DNA from: Coprococcus_C hominis
Lineage (GTDB): Bacteria; Bacillota; Clostridia; Lachnospirales; Lachnospiraceae
NCBI RefSeq assembly: GCF_020687505.1
Contig: NZ_JAJEQT010000003.1
Strand: one strand, 5' to 3'
Length of the DNA: 64,000 nucleotides
Part shown: piece by piece, positions 1 through 9,675 of the stretch
Layout of the letters: each line of letters begins with the position of its first letter
Numbering within the stretch: the first letter of the stretch is position 1
The notes under the pieces: model-generated
The model's input: only the letters and a program-made list of their open reading frames with translations
Told to the model about the DNA's origin: nothing
Databases searched by the model: none
Position numbers and translations under genes: made by a program

Positions 1-2
1 GT

Positions 3-263
3 TACCTGATCGTATTTTCGGCAGGGAACGATGCGACGACACTGAAGCAGGAAATGCGGAAGTTTGACCTCGATGAAGATAATTTTGAGAATTTGATGAT
101 TGAGATCGGAGATTCGAATGAGGATGTCCGGGAGATGACAATCTTCTCTATGTTACAACGTGCGGTATACAACCGTATGAATAAGGACATGATCGATTAC
201 GACAAGCGAATGGATATTATACTTGGACAATTGAAGGATGAATTCAGAGAGCAGGCGATTTGA
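3..263 (+). CDS. Hypothetical protein, 3' part only
   Basis: An open frame enters from the left edge and ends with TGA at 261-263, so only the last 86 residues are visible. An internal ATG at 54 would give 69 residues, but the frame is open from base 3, so this is probably the C-terminus of a longer protein. The visible part is acidic and looks helical, with no motif I recognise. Its stop overlaps the next start in a TGATG arrangement, which implies translational coupling. I do not know the function. Confidence 0.5.
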   Translation, partial: YLIVFSAGNDATTLKQEMRKFDLDEDNFENLMIEIGDSNEDVREMTIFSMLQRAVYNRMNKDMIDYDKRMDIILGQLKDEFREQAI

Positions 264-1549
264 TGGGAATGTTTCAGAAGATCAAGGCATACTTGAATGA
301 AGATGATGCCGAATATGACGCCTTGATTGAAGAACAGGAACGCATGCGGGAAGAACGCAGAAAGCGCAGGAATCAGTCGAGGGCAGAACGAAATAAGGAA
401 AAGGCGAAGCGGGCCGCGGAAAAAGCGGTGCTGAAAGAACGTGTTGATCCGGAGATCCGGCGGGAAGTCAAAGAGACGGTATCGTCGAATCGAGAGCGAA
501 AGACCGTTGGCGATTTCTGTGAACAGTTAGTCGATACGAAATATCACATGGAGGATATGAAGCAGGAGTACAAACTCGTGACGGATTATCTCGTTGATAT
601 TCAGCGAATCGAGGAACTGCCAGTGAATCTTGCAGAAGATATCATAGATACGGCGAAGGAGATTGAACGTCTTGACGGCAACCGTAGTAAATATCAGCAG
701 TCAGAGAATCTGCTTACAACAGAGCAGTATCGTACGATGCAGCGGCTGGAGGATGACATTCCGGATACGATCAAAAACTTAAATGATATGGAGATGCGGG
801 ATTCTATGCTGAAAAACGACATGGGATATCTCGAGGGAGAAAAAGAAGATCTGAAATATGCACGTGTGGAGGATACTGACAATGCATACCGGATTCGAAG
901 CGTTTTGATCGTGGTGCTGGTGTTATTCCTTTTGATTAGCATTACCTTGTTTGCGGTGGCGCTGCTTGCGAAGAAGGATGTGACATTGCCAGCGGCAATC
1001 GAAGGAACGATTGCGGTGATCTGCTTTGCCGTGTGTTATATCCAGTATGCAAATATCAACCGGCGCGTACAGGAAAACGACGCAAAGCTTCAAAGGGCAA
1101 TCTCGTTACTGAATAAAGTCAAAGCAAAATATGTCAATAATACAAATACATTAGATTATATCTATGAAAAATACGACGTCAATTCCGGGAAGGAACTGAT
1201 GTACCGCTGGGATCTGTACAACCAGATGCAGCGCGATGCAAAGAAATATTCACAGGCAAGCGAGAGCTATTATCTTGCGTGTGACAGGCTGGTAAAACAG
1301 CTTTCTGATGTTGGCGTGACCGATCCAATGGTCTGGAAGAATCAGACAAATGCACTGATCGACCGGCGGGAGATGGTTGAGATTAAGCATGGCTTGAATG
1401 TACGGCGGCAGAAGATCCGCGAGAAGATGGCAAGCTGTGAGAAGATCCGGCAGAATGCCACGGCGGCGTTAAAAGCAAGTATTGCAGCGAATCCGGGCAT
1501 TGAAAGCTATATCCGGGAGTTGCTTGCGACCTACAATCTGGAATTGTAA
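263..1549 (+). CDS. Coiled-coil membrane protein of unknown function
   Basis: The protein has 428 residues if ATG at 263 is used; a TTG one codon upstream is also possible. The first ~200 residues are highly charged and look like coiled coil, rich in Glu, Arg and Lys. Two adjacent hydrophobic segments follow at about residues 213-235 and 243-262. The remaining ~165 residues are again helical. This suggests a double-pass or hairpin membrane anchor with large cytoplasmic coiled coils on both sides. The start overlaps the stop of the preceding gene, so the two are probably co-expressed and may act together. I recognise no catalytic motif. Confidence 0.7.
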   Translation: MGMFQKIKAYLNEDDAEYDALIEEQERMREERRKRRNQSRAERNKEKAKRAAEKAVLKERVDPEIRREVKETVSSNRERKTVGDFCEQLVDTKYHMEDMKQEYKLVTDYLVDIQRIEELPVNLAEDIIDTAKEIERLDGNRSKYQQSENLLTTEQYRTMQRLEDDIPDTIKNLNDMEMRDSMLKNDMGYLEGEKEDLKYARVEDTDNAYRIRSVLIVVLVLFLLISITLFAVALLAKKDVTLPAAIEGTIAVICFAVCYIQYANINRRVQENDAKLQRAISLLNKVKAKYVNNTNTLDYIYEKYDVNSGKELMYRWDLYNQMQRDAKKYSQASESYYLACDRLVKQLSDVGVTDPMVWKNQTNALIDRREMVEIKHGLNVRRQKIREKMASCEKIRQNATAALKASIAANPGIESYIRELLATYNLEL

Positions 1550-1632
1550 TTCCGGATTGCAGATACAAAACAAGAGAAGTTTGATTGTGTATTTTTATAC
1601 ACGACATCATTCATATATGGAGGAAGAAAGAC

Positions 1633-4311
1633 ATGGCTAAGGAATTAGAGAAGAACTACAACCCGGCGGAGATTGAACCGCGTCTGTATGAAAAATGGGT
1701 TGCAAACAAATATTTTCACGCGGAGGTAGACCGGAGCAAAAAACCGTTCACCATCGTGATGCCGCCACCAAACATTACCGGACAGTTGCATATGGGACAT
1801 GCACTCGATAATACGATGCAGGATATCCTGATCCGTTTCAAGCGTATGCAGGGTTACAATGCACTGTGGCAGCCGGGAACCGACCATGCGGCCATCGCGA
1901 CAGAGGTGAAGGTTATCGAGGCTTTGAAGAAGGAAGGCATCGACAAGGAAGACCTTGGACGTGAGAAGTTCTTAGAGCGTGTCTGGGACTGGCGTAGAGA
2001 GTACGGCGGCAAGATCGTCAACCAGTTGAAGAAGATGGGTTCATCCGCAGACTGGGATCGTGAGCGTTTCACGATGGATGAAGGAAATAACAAGGCAGTT
2101 ACAGAGGTATTCTGTAAGCTGTATGAAAAAGGATATATGTACCGAGGTTCCCGTATCGTAAACTGGTGTCCGGTTTGTCAGACATCCATTTCCGATGCAG
2201 AGGTTGTACATGAGGAGCAGGATGGCTTCTTCTGGCACATCAATTATCCGGTTGTTGGCGAGGAAGGAAGATTCGTAGAGATCGCAACCACACGTCCGGA
2301 GACATTGCTCGGTGATACAGCCGTTGCAGTAAATCCAGAGGACGAGCGATACAAGGATATCGTTGGCAAGATGCTGAAGCTGCCACTCACGGACCGTGAG
2401 ATTCCGGTGATTGCCGATGAGTATGTAGATAAAGATTTTGGAACCGGCTGTGTAAAGATCACACCGGCACACGATCCGAACGATTTCGAGGTTGGAAAGC
2501 GTCATAATCTCGAAGAGATCAATATTATGAATGATGATGCTACGATCAACAAGCTTGGCGGCAAGTATGCAGGCATGGATCGTTATGAGGCAAGAAAGGC
2601 AATGGTTGCTGATCTTGATGCACTCGGACTTCTCGTGAAGGTTGTACCACACAAGCATATGGTTGGTACGCATGACCGTTGTAAGACAACGGTAGAGCCA
2701 CTTGTAAAGCCACAGTGGTTCGTCAAGATGAGCGAGATGGCAAAGCCGGCGAAGGAAGCAGTTGTAAGCGGCAAGCTGAAGCTGATTCCGGAGCGTATGG
2801 ACAAGACCTATTACAACTGGCTGGATAATATCCGTGACTGGTGTGTATCCAGACAGCTCTGGTGGGGACATCGTATCCCGGCATATTACTGTCAGGACTG
2901 TGGGGAGACGATCGTATCGAAGGAGACCGTGTGCACTTGTCCAAAATGTGGAAGCAACAATGTAAAGCAGGACGAGGATACACTGGATACATGGTTCTCC
3001 TCTGCACTCTGGCCATTCTCTACACTTGGCTGGCCGGACAAGACGGAAGATCTGGACTACTTCTTCCCGACCGATGTACTTGTAACTGGATACGATATTA
3101 TCTTCTTCTGGGTAATCCGTATGGTATTCTCATCGATCGAGCAGACAGGCAAGCTTCCGTTCCACACGGTACTCTTCCACGGTCTGGTCAGAGACGATCA
3201 GGGACGTAAGATGAGTAAGTCCCTTGGAAATGGTATCGATCCATTGGAGGTTATCGACAAGTATGGTGCCGATGCGCTCCGATTCACACTGATTACCGGA
3301 AATGCACCGGGTAACGACATGCGTTTCTACTGGGAGAGAGTTGAAGCAAGCCGTAACTTTGCAAATAAGATCTGGAACGCATCCAGATTTATCATGATGA
3401 ATATTGAGAAGGCAGATATCACAGGTATTGATGCTGCCATGACCGCTGATGTCGATGCAGCGATGAAGCAGTACGGCTTCACACTTGCGGACAAGTGGAT
3501 TTTGTCGAAGATGAATGATCTCGTTCAGGAGGTCACAGACAATATGGAAAAATTTGAGCTTGGTATCGCAGTATCAAAGCTGTACGATTTCCTGTGGGAG
3601 GAGTTCTGTGACTGGTATATCGAGATGGTAAAACCAAGACTCTGGGACGACGCAGACGAGACAAAGGCAGCTGCACTCTGGACATTGAAGACGGTTCTTA
3701 CAACCGGTCTGAAGCTGTTGCATCCATATATGCCATTTGTAACAGAGGAGATCTTCTGTACACTGACCGACGAGGAATCTATCATGATCTCCAAGTGGCC
3801 GGAATATGACGAGGCATTTGATTTCAAGGCAGATGAGGCTGCTGTGGATAAGATCAAGGAAGCTGTACGCGGTATCCGTAACGTGCGTACAGAGATGAAC
3901 GTTGCACCGAGCAGAAAGGCAAGTGTCTATGTTGTATCGCCGAAGGAAGACATTCGTGCAATCTTTACGGCAAGTAAGAATTTCTTCGCTATGCTTGGCT
4001 ATGCAAACGAGGTACATGTACAGGCAGATAAGAGTGGAATCGCAGATGATGCGGTATCGGTTGTGATCCATGATGCAGCGATCTACATTCCATTTGCAGA
4101 GCTTGTGGATATCGAGAAGGAGATCGAGCGTCTGACGAAGGAACAGACAAAGTTAGAGGCAGAGATCAAGCGTGCATCCGGTATGCTTGCAAATCCAAAG
4201 TTTGTAGATAAGGCACCTGCAGCAAAGGTTGAGGAAGAACGTGCAAAGCTGCAAAAGTATACAGAGACATTGGAGCAGGTAAAGGAAAGACTTGCGAATA
4301 TCGCAAAATAG
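1633..4311 (+). CDS. valS: Valyl-tRNA synthetase
   Basis: Class I aminoacyl-tRNA synthetase that charges tRNA-Val in the cytoplasm. The class I signatures are present: HMGH (residues 53-56) and KMSKS (526-530). A connective editing domain lies between them, and the zinc-binding cysteine pairs of the family are seen around residues 420-445. The last ~65 residues form the long charged coiled-coil arm typical of ValRS. At 892 residues the length is normal for the family. ATG 1633 is chosen because GGAGGAAG sits just upstream and the protein then begins in the usual way. The 83-nt leader is too short for a T-box and I see none. Confidence 0.97.
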   Translation: MAKELEKNYNPAEIEPRLYEKWVANKYFHAEVDRSKKPFTIVMPPPNITGQLHMGHALDNTMQDILIRFKRMQGYNALWQPGTDHAAIATEVKVIEALKKEGIDKEDLGREKFLERVWDWRREYGGKIVNQLKKMGSSADWDRERFTMDEGNNKAVTEVFCKLYEKGYMYRGSRIVNWCPVCQTSISDAEVVHEEQDGFFWHINYPVVGEEGRFVEIATTRPETLLGDTAVAVNPEDERYKDIVGKMLKLPLTDREIPVIADEYVDKDFGTGCVKITPAHDPNDFEVGKRHNLEEINIMNDDATINKLGGKYAGMDRYEARKAMVADLDALGLLVKVVPHKHMVGTHDRCKTTVEPLVKPQWFVKMSEMAKPAKEAVVSGKLKLIPERMDKTYYNWLDNIRDWCVSRQLWWGHRIPAYYCQDCGETIVSKETVCTCPKCGSNNVKQDEDTLDTWFSSALWPFSTLGWPDKTEDLDYFFPTDVLVTGYDIIFFWVIRMVFSSIEQTGKLPFHTVLFHGLVRDDQGRKMSKSLGNGIDPLEVIDKYGADALRFTLITGNAPGNDMRFYWERVEASRNFANKIWNASRFIMMNIEKADITGIDAAMTADVDAAMKQYGFTLADKWILSKMNDLVQEVTDNMEKFELGIAVSKLYDFLWEEFCDWYIEMVKPRLWDDADETKAAALWTLKTVLTTGLKLLHPYMPFVTEEIFCTLTDEESIMISKWPEYDEAFDFKADEAAVDKIKEAVRGIRNVRTEMNVAPSRKASVYVVSPKEDIRAIFTASKNFFAMLGYANEVHVQADKSGIADDAVSVVIHDAAIYIPFAELVDIEKEIERLTKEQTKLEAEIKRASGMLANPKFVDKAPAAKVEEERAKLQKYTETLEQVKERLANIAK

Positions 4312-4353
4312 TCACTGGGAGAGGCTGTTTGAAACGGCAACAGGTGAGAATCG

Positions 4354-6402
4354 ATGAATAACGAAAAGATCTTAAAAAAGAAAATACAACAATATCTGCT
4401 GATGCCATTGGCACTGACTGTGCTTCTGGTTGGCATGGTGATCGTGCTGTATGTACATGACAAAAAGAGCGGTGCGATTGCCGCTGCGGCAGTTTTTATC
4501 TTCGTTGTATGTGAGATTATATTTTTCATTGTAATGAAGGCGGCGATCATGCCGGTTGTCTTCCGGTTTGCGCTGGAACAGGGGCAGATTCAGAAGGAGC
4601 TTTTGAAAGAGCTGGATATTCCGTATGCGCTGCTGGATACGGATGGTAAGATTCTGTGGGGCAATGCAAAGTTTATCGAAGAGATTGGCGTTGGATCCAA
4701 GAAGCGGATTCGGAAAAACATTTCGGCATTCTTCCCGGCGGTGGATGCGGAGGCGTTATCGTCCGAGGAAATGCAGATGGATCTGGAATATAACGACCGT
4801 GTCTATCGGGCATTGTTGCGCCGTATCGATTTTTCCGAGGCGTTAGTGGATTCGGATGAGGATGCGATGGTCGATCATCAGGCAGATGCCATGATTACTT
4901 TGTATTTGTATGATGAAACAGAGCTTCGGATCTACAAGAAGGAAAATGAAGACCAGAAGCTTGTCGCAGGACTGTTGTATATTGATAATTACGATGAGGT
5001 TATGGAGAATACAGAGGAGGTTCGTCATTCGCTGGTGGAAGCACTGGTTGACCGACGAATCAACATGTATCTTTCCACGATCGACGCGATTGGAAAGAAG
5101 CTGGAGAAGGATAAATATTTCTTCGTATTCCGGCAGCAGTATCTGCCACAGCTTCGTGAGACAAAGTTTGCGATTCTGGACGAGGTAAAGAGTATCAATG
5201 TCGGAAACGAGATTCCAGTTACGTTAAGTATCGGTGTCGGTGCTGGAACAGACAGCTTTGCGCAGGCGTATGAGCGGGCGCGTACCGCAATCGGACTGGC
5301 ACTTGGACGAGGCGGCGATCAGGCAGTTGTTAAATATGGTGATAAGACGACGTATTTTGGTGGAAAGAGTGCAGGAACTGAGAAGTCCGCAACCGTTAAG
5401 GCGCGTGTTAAGGCACAGGCGTTCCAGGAGCTTCTGACAAGTAAAGACAGTGTTATTATCATGGCACACAAACGACCGGATGCGGATGCGTTTGGTTCGG
5501 CAGTGGGCGTGTATCGTCTGGTTAAGACGTTAAATAAAAAGGCATATATCGTAGTGAATGAGGTGACCTCAGCCATCCGCCCGATCATCAGCGGATTTAT
5601 GGGGAACAGCGTTTACGGCGATGATATGATCATCAACAGTGAACAAGCAATCAGCCGGGTAACTCCGAACACGCTGGTTGTCGTAACGGATGTGAATAAA
5701 CCAAGCATGACCGAGTGTGAGGAGCTGCTCAGTCTGGCAAAGTCTATCGTGGTATTTGATCACCATAGACAATCGGACGAGGTGATCGAGAATGCAACAC
5801 TTTCGTATATCGAGCCATATGCAAGCTCTGCATGTGAGATGATTGCGGAGATCCTGCAGTATATCGAGGGCAAGGTAAAGCTTCGTCCAATCGAGGCGGA
5901 TGCCATGTATGCTGGTATCGTGATTGATACAGATAATTTTCTGACCAAGACGGGTGTGCGTACATTTGATGCAGCATCGTATCTGCGCCGGAGTGGTGCG
6001 GATGTTGTTCGTGTCAGAAAGATGTTCCGAAGTGATATGTACACGTATCGCCAGTTGGCAGAGGGCGTCATCAATTCGGAGATTTATATGGAGCATTTTG
6101 CGATTTCCACGGTTGATCCGAAGGAATCCGATGCACCGACGGTGGTTGCGGCGAAGGTTGCGAACGACCTGCTCAACATCGAAGGAATCCGTGCATCATT
6201 TGTTACGACAGAGAAGGATGGCACGGTTTATATGAGTGCACGGTCGGTCGACGATGTGAACGTACAGATTATTATGGAAAAAATGGGTGGCGGTGGACAT
6301 GCAAATATCGCCGGAGCCCAGTTTACAAATAGTACAAATGAATTGGTATTGATCCAGTTAAAGACGCTTTTAGATGAGATGTATCGGGAAGGCGATATTT
6401 AG
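4354..6402 (+). CDS. gdpP: Cyclic-di-AMP phosphodiesterase GdpP (YybT family)
   Basis: Membrane-bound DHH/DHHA1 enzyme that hydrolyses the second messenger c-di-AMP to pApA. Two N-terminal transmembrane helices (about residues 15-62) are followed by a PAS-like region, a degenerate GGDEF domain (about 190-310) and the catalytic DHH domain. Visible motifs are HKRPDADAFG (from residue 372), the name-giving FDHH (D469-H471) and the DHHA1 loop GGGGH (645-649). At 682 residues it is of normal family length. It lies directly upstream of rplI and dnaB, the usual Firmicutes order. The gap to rplI is 20 bp, so the genes are probably co-transcribed. Confidence 0.95.
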   Translation: MNNEKILKKKIQQYLLMPLALTVLLVGMVIVLYVHDKKSGAIAAAAVFIFVVCEIIFFIVMKAAIMPVVFRFALEQGQIQKELLKELDIPYALLDTDGKILWGNAKFIEEIGVGSKKRIRKNISAFFPAVDAEALSSEEMQMDLEYNDRVYRALLRRIDFSEALVDSDEDAMVDHQADAMITLYLYDETELRIYKKENEDQKLVAGLLYIDNYDEVMENTEEVRHSLVEALVDRRINMYLSTIDAIGKKLEKDKYFFVFRQQYLPQLRETKFAILDEVKSINVGNEIPVTLSIGVGAGTDSFAQAYERARTAIGLALGRGGDQAVVKYGDKTTYFGGKSAGTEKSATVKARVKAQAFQELLTSKDSVIIMAHKRPDADAFGSAVGVYRLVKTLNKKAYIVVNEVTSAIRPIISGFMGNSVYGDDMIINSEQAISRVTPNTLVVVTDVNKPSMTECEELLSLAKSIVVFDHHRQSDEVIENATLSYIEPYASSACEMIAEILQYIEGKVKLRPIEADAMYAGIVIDTDNFLTKTGVRTFDAASYLRRSGADVVRVRKMFRSDMYTYRQLAEGVINSEIYMEHFAISTVDPKESDAPTVVAAKVANDLLNIEGIRASFVTTEKDGTVYMSARSVDDVNVQIIMEKMGGGGHANIAGAQFTNSTNELVLIQLKTLLDEMYREGDI

Positions 6403-6422
6403 GAATTAAGGAGGAACCAGAC

Positions 6423-6869
6423 ATGAAAGTTATTTTATTGCAGGACGTAAAAAGCCTTGGAAAAAAAGATCAGATTGTAGAAGTATCCGATGGATATGCA
6501 AGAAATATGCTGCTTCCAAAGAAGCTTGGTATGGAAGCAACCTCAAAGAACCTGAATGATTTGAAGCTGAAGAAGGCACATGAGGATAAGGTTGCCGCAG
6601 AGGTGCTGGCAGATGCACAGGCACTTGCTGCACAGATTGAGAAGGAGAGCATCACGCTTTCCATCAAGATGGGTGAAAACGGAAGAACCTTTGGTTCCAT
6701 TTCTTCCAAGGAAATTGCAGAGGCAATCAAGTCGCAGCTTGGACATGACATCGACAAAAAGAAGATTGTTATGAAGGATGCCATCAAGGCACCGGGCACA
6801 CGTACGGTTGGAATCAAGCTGCATACAAAGGTAACCGCAGATCTTACCGTGAAGATTGAGGAAGCTTAA
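6423..6869 (+). CDS. rplI: 50S ribosomal protein L9
   Basis: A 148-residue protein of the large ribosomal subunit that binds 23S rRNA. The N-terminus has the L9 pattern (MKVILLQDVKSLGKK, then a conserved GYARNMLLPK stretch), followed by the long connecting helix and the C-terminal domain. It starts 20 bp after gdpP behind TAAGGAGGAA, and dnaB follows after four bases. The gdpP-rplI-dnaB cluster is conserved in Firmicutes. Confidence 0.97.
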   Translation: MKVILLQDVKSLGKKDQIVEVSDGYARNMLLPKKLGMEATSKNLNDLKLKKAHEDKVAAEVLADAQALAAQIEKESITLSIKMGENGRTFGSISSKEIAEAIKSQLGHDIDKKKIVMKDAIKAPGTRTVGIKLHTKVTADLTVKIEEA

Positions 6870-6873
6870 TTTT

Positions 6874-8220
6874 ATGGATGAAAATACGATAAGACGTGTA
6901 CAACCGCATAATGAAAAGGCGGAGCAGGGAATCGTGGGAACAATGCTTGTAAACCGGGATGCGATTTCTGATCTGGTGGATATGCTGACAGGAGAAGATT
7001 TCTACAATAAGCAGTACGGAATTCTCTTCGATAACATGGTTGAACTGTACTCTGAGGGCGCAAGTGTTGATCCGATCACGCTGGTAGAACGGCTGCGGAT
7101 GAAGGATATCCCGGAAGAAGTGGCAAACACAGTGACGCTGGCACAGTTAGTGCAGTCAGCGCCGTTGTATGCTCCGGTGAAGGACTATGCGAAGATTGTC
7201 AAGGATAAGGCGGCACTCCGACAGCTGATCAAGCTTTGTGAGAATACCGAGAAGGATGGATACCAGTCACAGGAACCGGTTGAAGTCATTATGGAGCGCG
7301 CAGAACAGAGTATCTTCAAGCTCGTGCAGAACCGAAACGGCTCCGAGGATACAGTGCCGATCCGCGAGATTGTGATGAATGTCATTCGTGAGATGGAGGA
7401 AGCGGCAAGAAACGATGGTAAGGTTACCGGTGTTCCGACGGGATTCCGGGATTTGGACAATATGCTGACTGGTATGCATGCCGGAGAACTTTTGCTTGTA
7501 GCAGCCAGACCTGCGATGGGTAAGACGGCATTTGTCTTAAATATTGCGCATCATCTGGCGGTTATGAAACATATTCCGGTTGGATTCTTCTCATTGGAGA
7601 TGAGTAAGGAACAGCTGGCAAGCCGTATTCTGGCGGTAGATGCAATGGTTGATTCCAAGAGTATGAAGGTCGGCGATCTGTCGGATGATGACTGGGATAA
7701 GGTCATCGAAAGTACAGAGGCAGTTGCTAATTCGCCGTTATACATAGAGGAAAATTCATCGGTTACAATCTCAGAGCTTCGTTCAATCGCAAGAAAATGG
7801 AAGCAGAATTATGGAGTGCAGGTTATCATGATCGACTACCTGCAGTTGATGAGCCCAAGCCGTGCCGTGGAGAGCCGGCAGCAGTTTATCGCGGAGGTTT
7901 CCCGTGCATTGAAGAACTTGGCGAAGGAACTGAAGATTCCAATTATTGCATTGTCGCAGCTTTCCCGTGCGGTAGATGCAAGACCGGACCACAAGCCAGT
8001 GCTTTCGGATTTGCGAGAGTCTGGATCTATCGAACAGGATGCCGATGTGGTTATGTTTATTTATCGAGACGAATATTACAATCCGGAGACAACGACAAAA
8101 CCGCAGACCGCGGAGATCATCATTGCCAAGCAGCGTAGTGGTGAGACGGGCAGCGTCGATCTTCGTTGGATTGGAAAATATACGAAGTTTGCAGATCCGG
8201 AGAAGCATTATAAAGGGTAA
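6874..8220 (+). CDS. dnaB: Replicative DNA helicase DnaB
   Basis: Hexameric 5'-3' helicase that unwinds DNA at the replication fork. The 448-residue protein has an N-terminal DnaB domain (about residues 1-110) and a RecA-like ATPase domain. Walker A is within ARPAMGKTAF near residue 210 and a Walker B-like IMIDYLQLM follows. The C-terminal RSGETG stretch is also typical. ATG 6874 is preferred to an in-frame TTG at 6856 because GAGGAAG ends about ten bases before it and the TTG lies inside rplI. No intein is present. Confidence 0.97.
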   Translation: MDENTIRRVQPHNEKAEQGIVGTMLVNRDAISDLVDMLTGEDFYNKQYGILFDNMVELYSEGASVDPITLVERLRMKDIPEEVANTVTLAQLVQSAPLYAPVKDYAKIVKDKAALRQLIKLCENTEKDGYQSQEPVEVIMERAEQSIFKLVQNRNGSEDTVPIREIVMNVIREMEEAARNDGKVTGVPTGFRDLDNMLTGMHAGELLLVAARPAMGKTAFVLNIAHHLAVMKHIPVGFFSLEMSKEQLASRILAVDAMVDSKSMKVGDLSDDDWDKVIESTEAVANSPLYIEENSSVTISELRSIARKWKQNYGVQVIMIDYLQLMSPSRAVESRQQFIAEVSRALKNLAKELKIPIIALSQLSRAVDARPDHKPVLSDLRESGSIEQDADVVMFIYRDEYYNPETTTKPQTAEIIIAKQRSGETGSVDLRWIGKYTKFADPEKHYKG

Positions 8221-8252
8221 TCTGTGGCGAGAAGCAGGGAGGCAAAAAACAG

Positions 8253-9602
8253 ATGGGGAATCGATATAAGAGAATGGTAACACTTGGCATGATCAGTTTC
8301 ACGGCGCTTCTGGCGTGGGGATACTGCATGCTTGCATATCGTTCACAGGCAGTCTATGTTGCGATAATCTCGCTTGTATTGGTGGGAAGTATCTATGCGT
8401 TGCTTCTGTCCTTTGTCGACATCAAAGTGGCGAAAGAACAGGCAATGCAGGAATATGTGACAAAGACCTTGCAGGAATATACGAAAAAAGAGGATACGGA
8501 GATCCTCAACGATATGGAACGTCTGGCAAAGGCTTCCTATGTGCAGCAGAGAAAGACAAACACCTATCTGTCTGCGCAGGCAGAGCAGTTGGATGAGGCG
8601 TTGAAAAAGACGATCAAGATTCTGATCAATTATGATCGGAAGAAGGAAGAGGAAGCAGTACAGCAGGCGGAACAGATGCAGAAGGAACTGGAAATGCAGG
8701 CAGCATTGCAGGCACAGAAGGAGCCGGATCATACTGCACTGGTGCTGGAGGAGTTTGGCAAGCTGGCAGGCGATGTACAGGCAGTGGTTGCCCAGTTACA
8801 GCAGGTGACAGCCCAGCTTACTGCATTGCGTGAGGCAGTGGATGCGATCGAGATGCCGAAATATGTGGAGGCAGCACCATCAGTAGAGGCAGCATCGACA
8901 GCCGTTACCGCGGATGTGCAAAAACGAGTGCCGGAAGATGAGCAACCGGAAGTGGTAACGAATGTTGAGAATACGACTGAGACTGATGTACCAGAGTCAC
9001 AGATCCCCGGTGGAATTGAGAATGATACAGCTGATGAGGCAGAACTAGAAATCGCAGATGATTCTCTGACTCAGACAGATGATACACCAGCAGAGGTAGA
9101 GGCAGCATCAACAGAAGAACCAGAAGCGGTTGCAGAAGAGGCTGCACCAACAGAAGAACCAGAAACGGTTGCAGAAGAGGCTGCACCAACAGAAGAACCA
9201 GAGCCTGCATTTAATACGGAGGACTTCTTCTCGCAGTTTGGCGGCAGTGCCGATAAGGAATTAAAGGAAGAGGCAGAATTCAAGGAAGAAGCAGCCAATA
9301 CAGGTATGTTAGATCAGAGTATGATCGATGCTCTGCTTGGCAATCTGCAGGCAGATAAACCGGCAGAGGATGTGAAGAATGCAGATGTGATCCCGTTTCC
9401 ACAACAGGGACAGACAGATCTGTCCACAGAGGAAGCACATGCGGAGGAAGTTGCAGAGGCAGTGCACGAAGTAGAGCAGGATATCACAGATACAACGATG
9501 AATATGGATGCAGAACCAGCACCGACAATGCCAGTGGACGACAATCCAAACCGGACACTGTCGCCAGAGGAGATTGCGGCGTTATTTGCATCTATGCAGT
9601 AA
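8253..9602 (+). CDS. Membrane-anchored coiled-coil protein with acidic repeats and FliM-like C-terminal motifs
   Basis: A 449-residue protein of unknown function. Two transmembrane helices lie near the N-terminus (about residues 9-28 and 35-55). A long Glu/Gln-rich coiled coil follows (about 65-200), then a low-complexity acidic region with Thr-Glu-Glu-Pro repeats. Two short conserved-looking motifs stand out in the disordered tail: DQSMIDALLGNL (from about residue 354) and LSPEEIAALFASMQ at the extreme C-terminus. Both resemble the peptide at the N-terminus of the flagellar switch protein FliM. The start follows GGGAGG. It lies 32 bp after dnaB and ends at a strong terminator, so it may share that operon. 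Confidence 0.75.
   Translation: MGNRYKRMVTLGMISFTALLAWGYCMLAYRSQAVYVAIISLVLVGSIYALLLSFVDIKVAKEQAMQEYVTKTLQEYTKKEDTEILNDMERLAKASYVQQRKTNTYLSAQAEQLDEALKKTIKILINYDRKKEEEAVQQAEQMQKELEMQAALQAQKEPDHTALVLEEFGKLAGDVQAVVAQLQQVTAQLTALREAVDAIEMPKYVEAAPSVEAASTAVTADVQKRVPEDEQPEVVTNVENTTETDVPESQIPGGIENDTADEAELEIADDSLTQTDDTPAEVEAASTEEPEAVAEEAAPTEEPETVAEEAAPTEEPEPAFNTEDFFSQFGGSADKELKEEAEFKEEAANTGMLDQSMIDALLGNLQADKPAEDVKNADVIPFPQQGQTDLSTEEAHAEEVAEAVHEVEQDITDTTMNMDAEPAPTMPVDDNPNRTLSPEEIAALFASMQ
9111..9209 (+). repeat. 39-bp in-frame tandem repeat, about 2.5 copies
   Basis: Units begin at 9111, 9150 and 9189. The first two are complete and nearly identical; the third breaks off after about 20 bases. Each encodes the 13-residue unit TEEPExVAEEAAP within the disordered acidic region of the surrounding protein. 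Copy number is likely to vary between strains. Confidence 0.85.
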
Positions 9603-9620
9603 AGAATAGAGAATGAATCA

Positions 9621-9660
9621 TTGCAAAAGTATCAGGGGTGGGTACTTTTGCAATTCTTTT
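9621..9660 (+). terminator. Rho-independent terminator
   Basis: A perfect 11-bp inverted repeat (TTGCAAAAGTA at 9621-9631 and its complement at 9643-9653) with an 11-nt loop is followed by TTCTTTT. It ends the dnaB-side operon and isolates the following CARF-nuclease gene. Confidence 0.85.
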
Positions 9661-9675
9661 ATAGGAGGAAGTTAC

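Noticed and set aside
1550..1632. T-box leader before valS, and similarly before trpS (11998-12062) and cysE (41059-41274)
   Set aside because: The valS and trpS leaders are too short, and none of the three shows a T-box sequence or terminator/antiterminator pair.
2041..2871. 276-codon open frame on the minus strand inside valS
   Set aside because: It is antisense to a highly conserved gene, has unusual composition rich in Cys and Ile, and no ribosome binding site.
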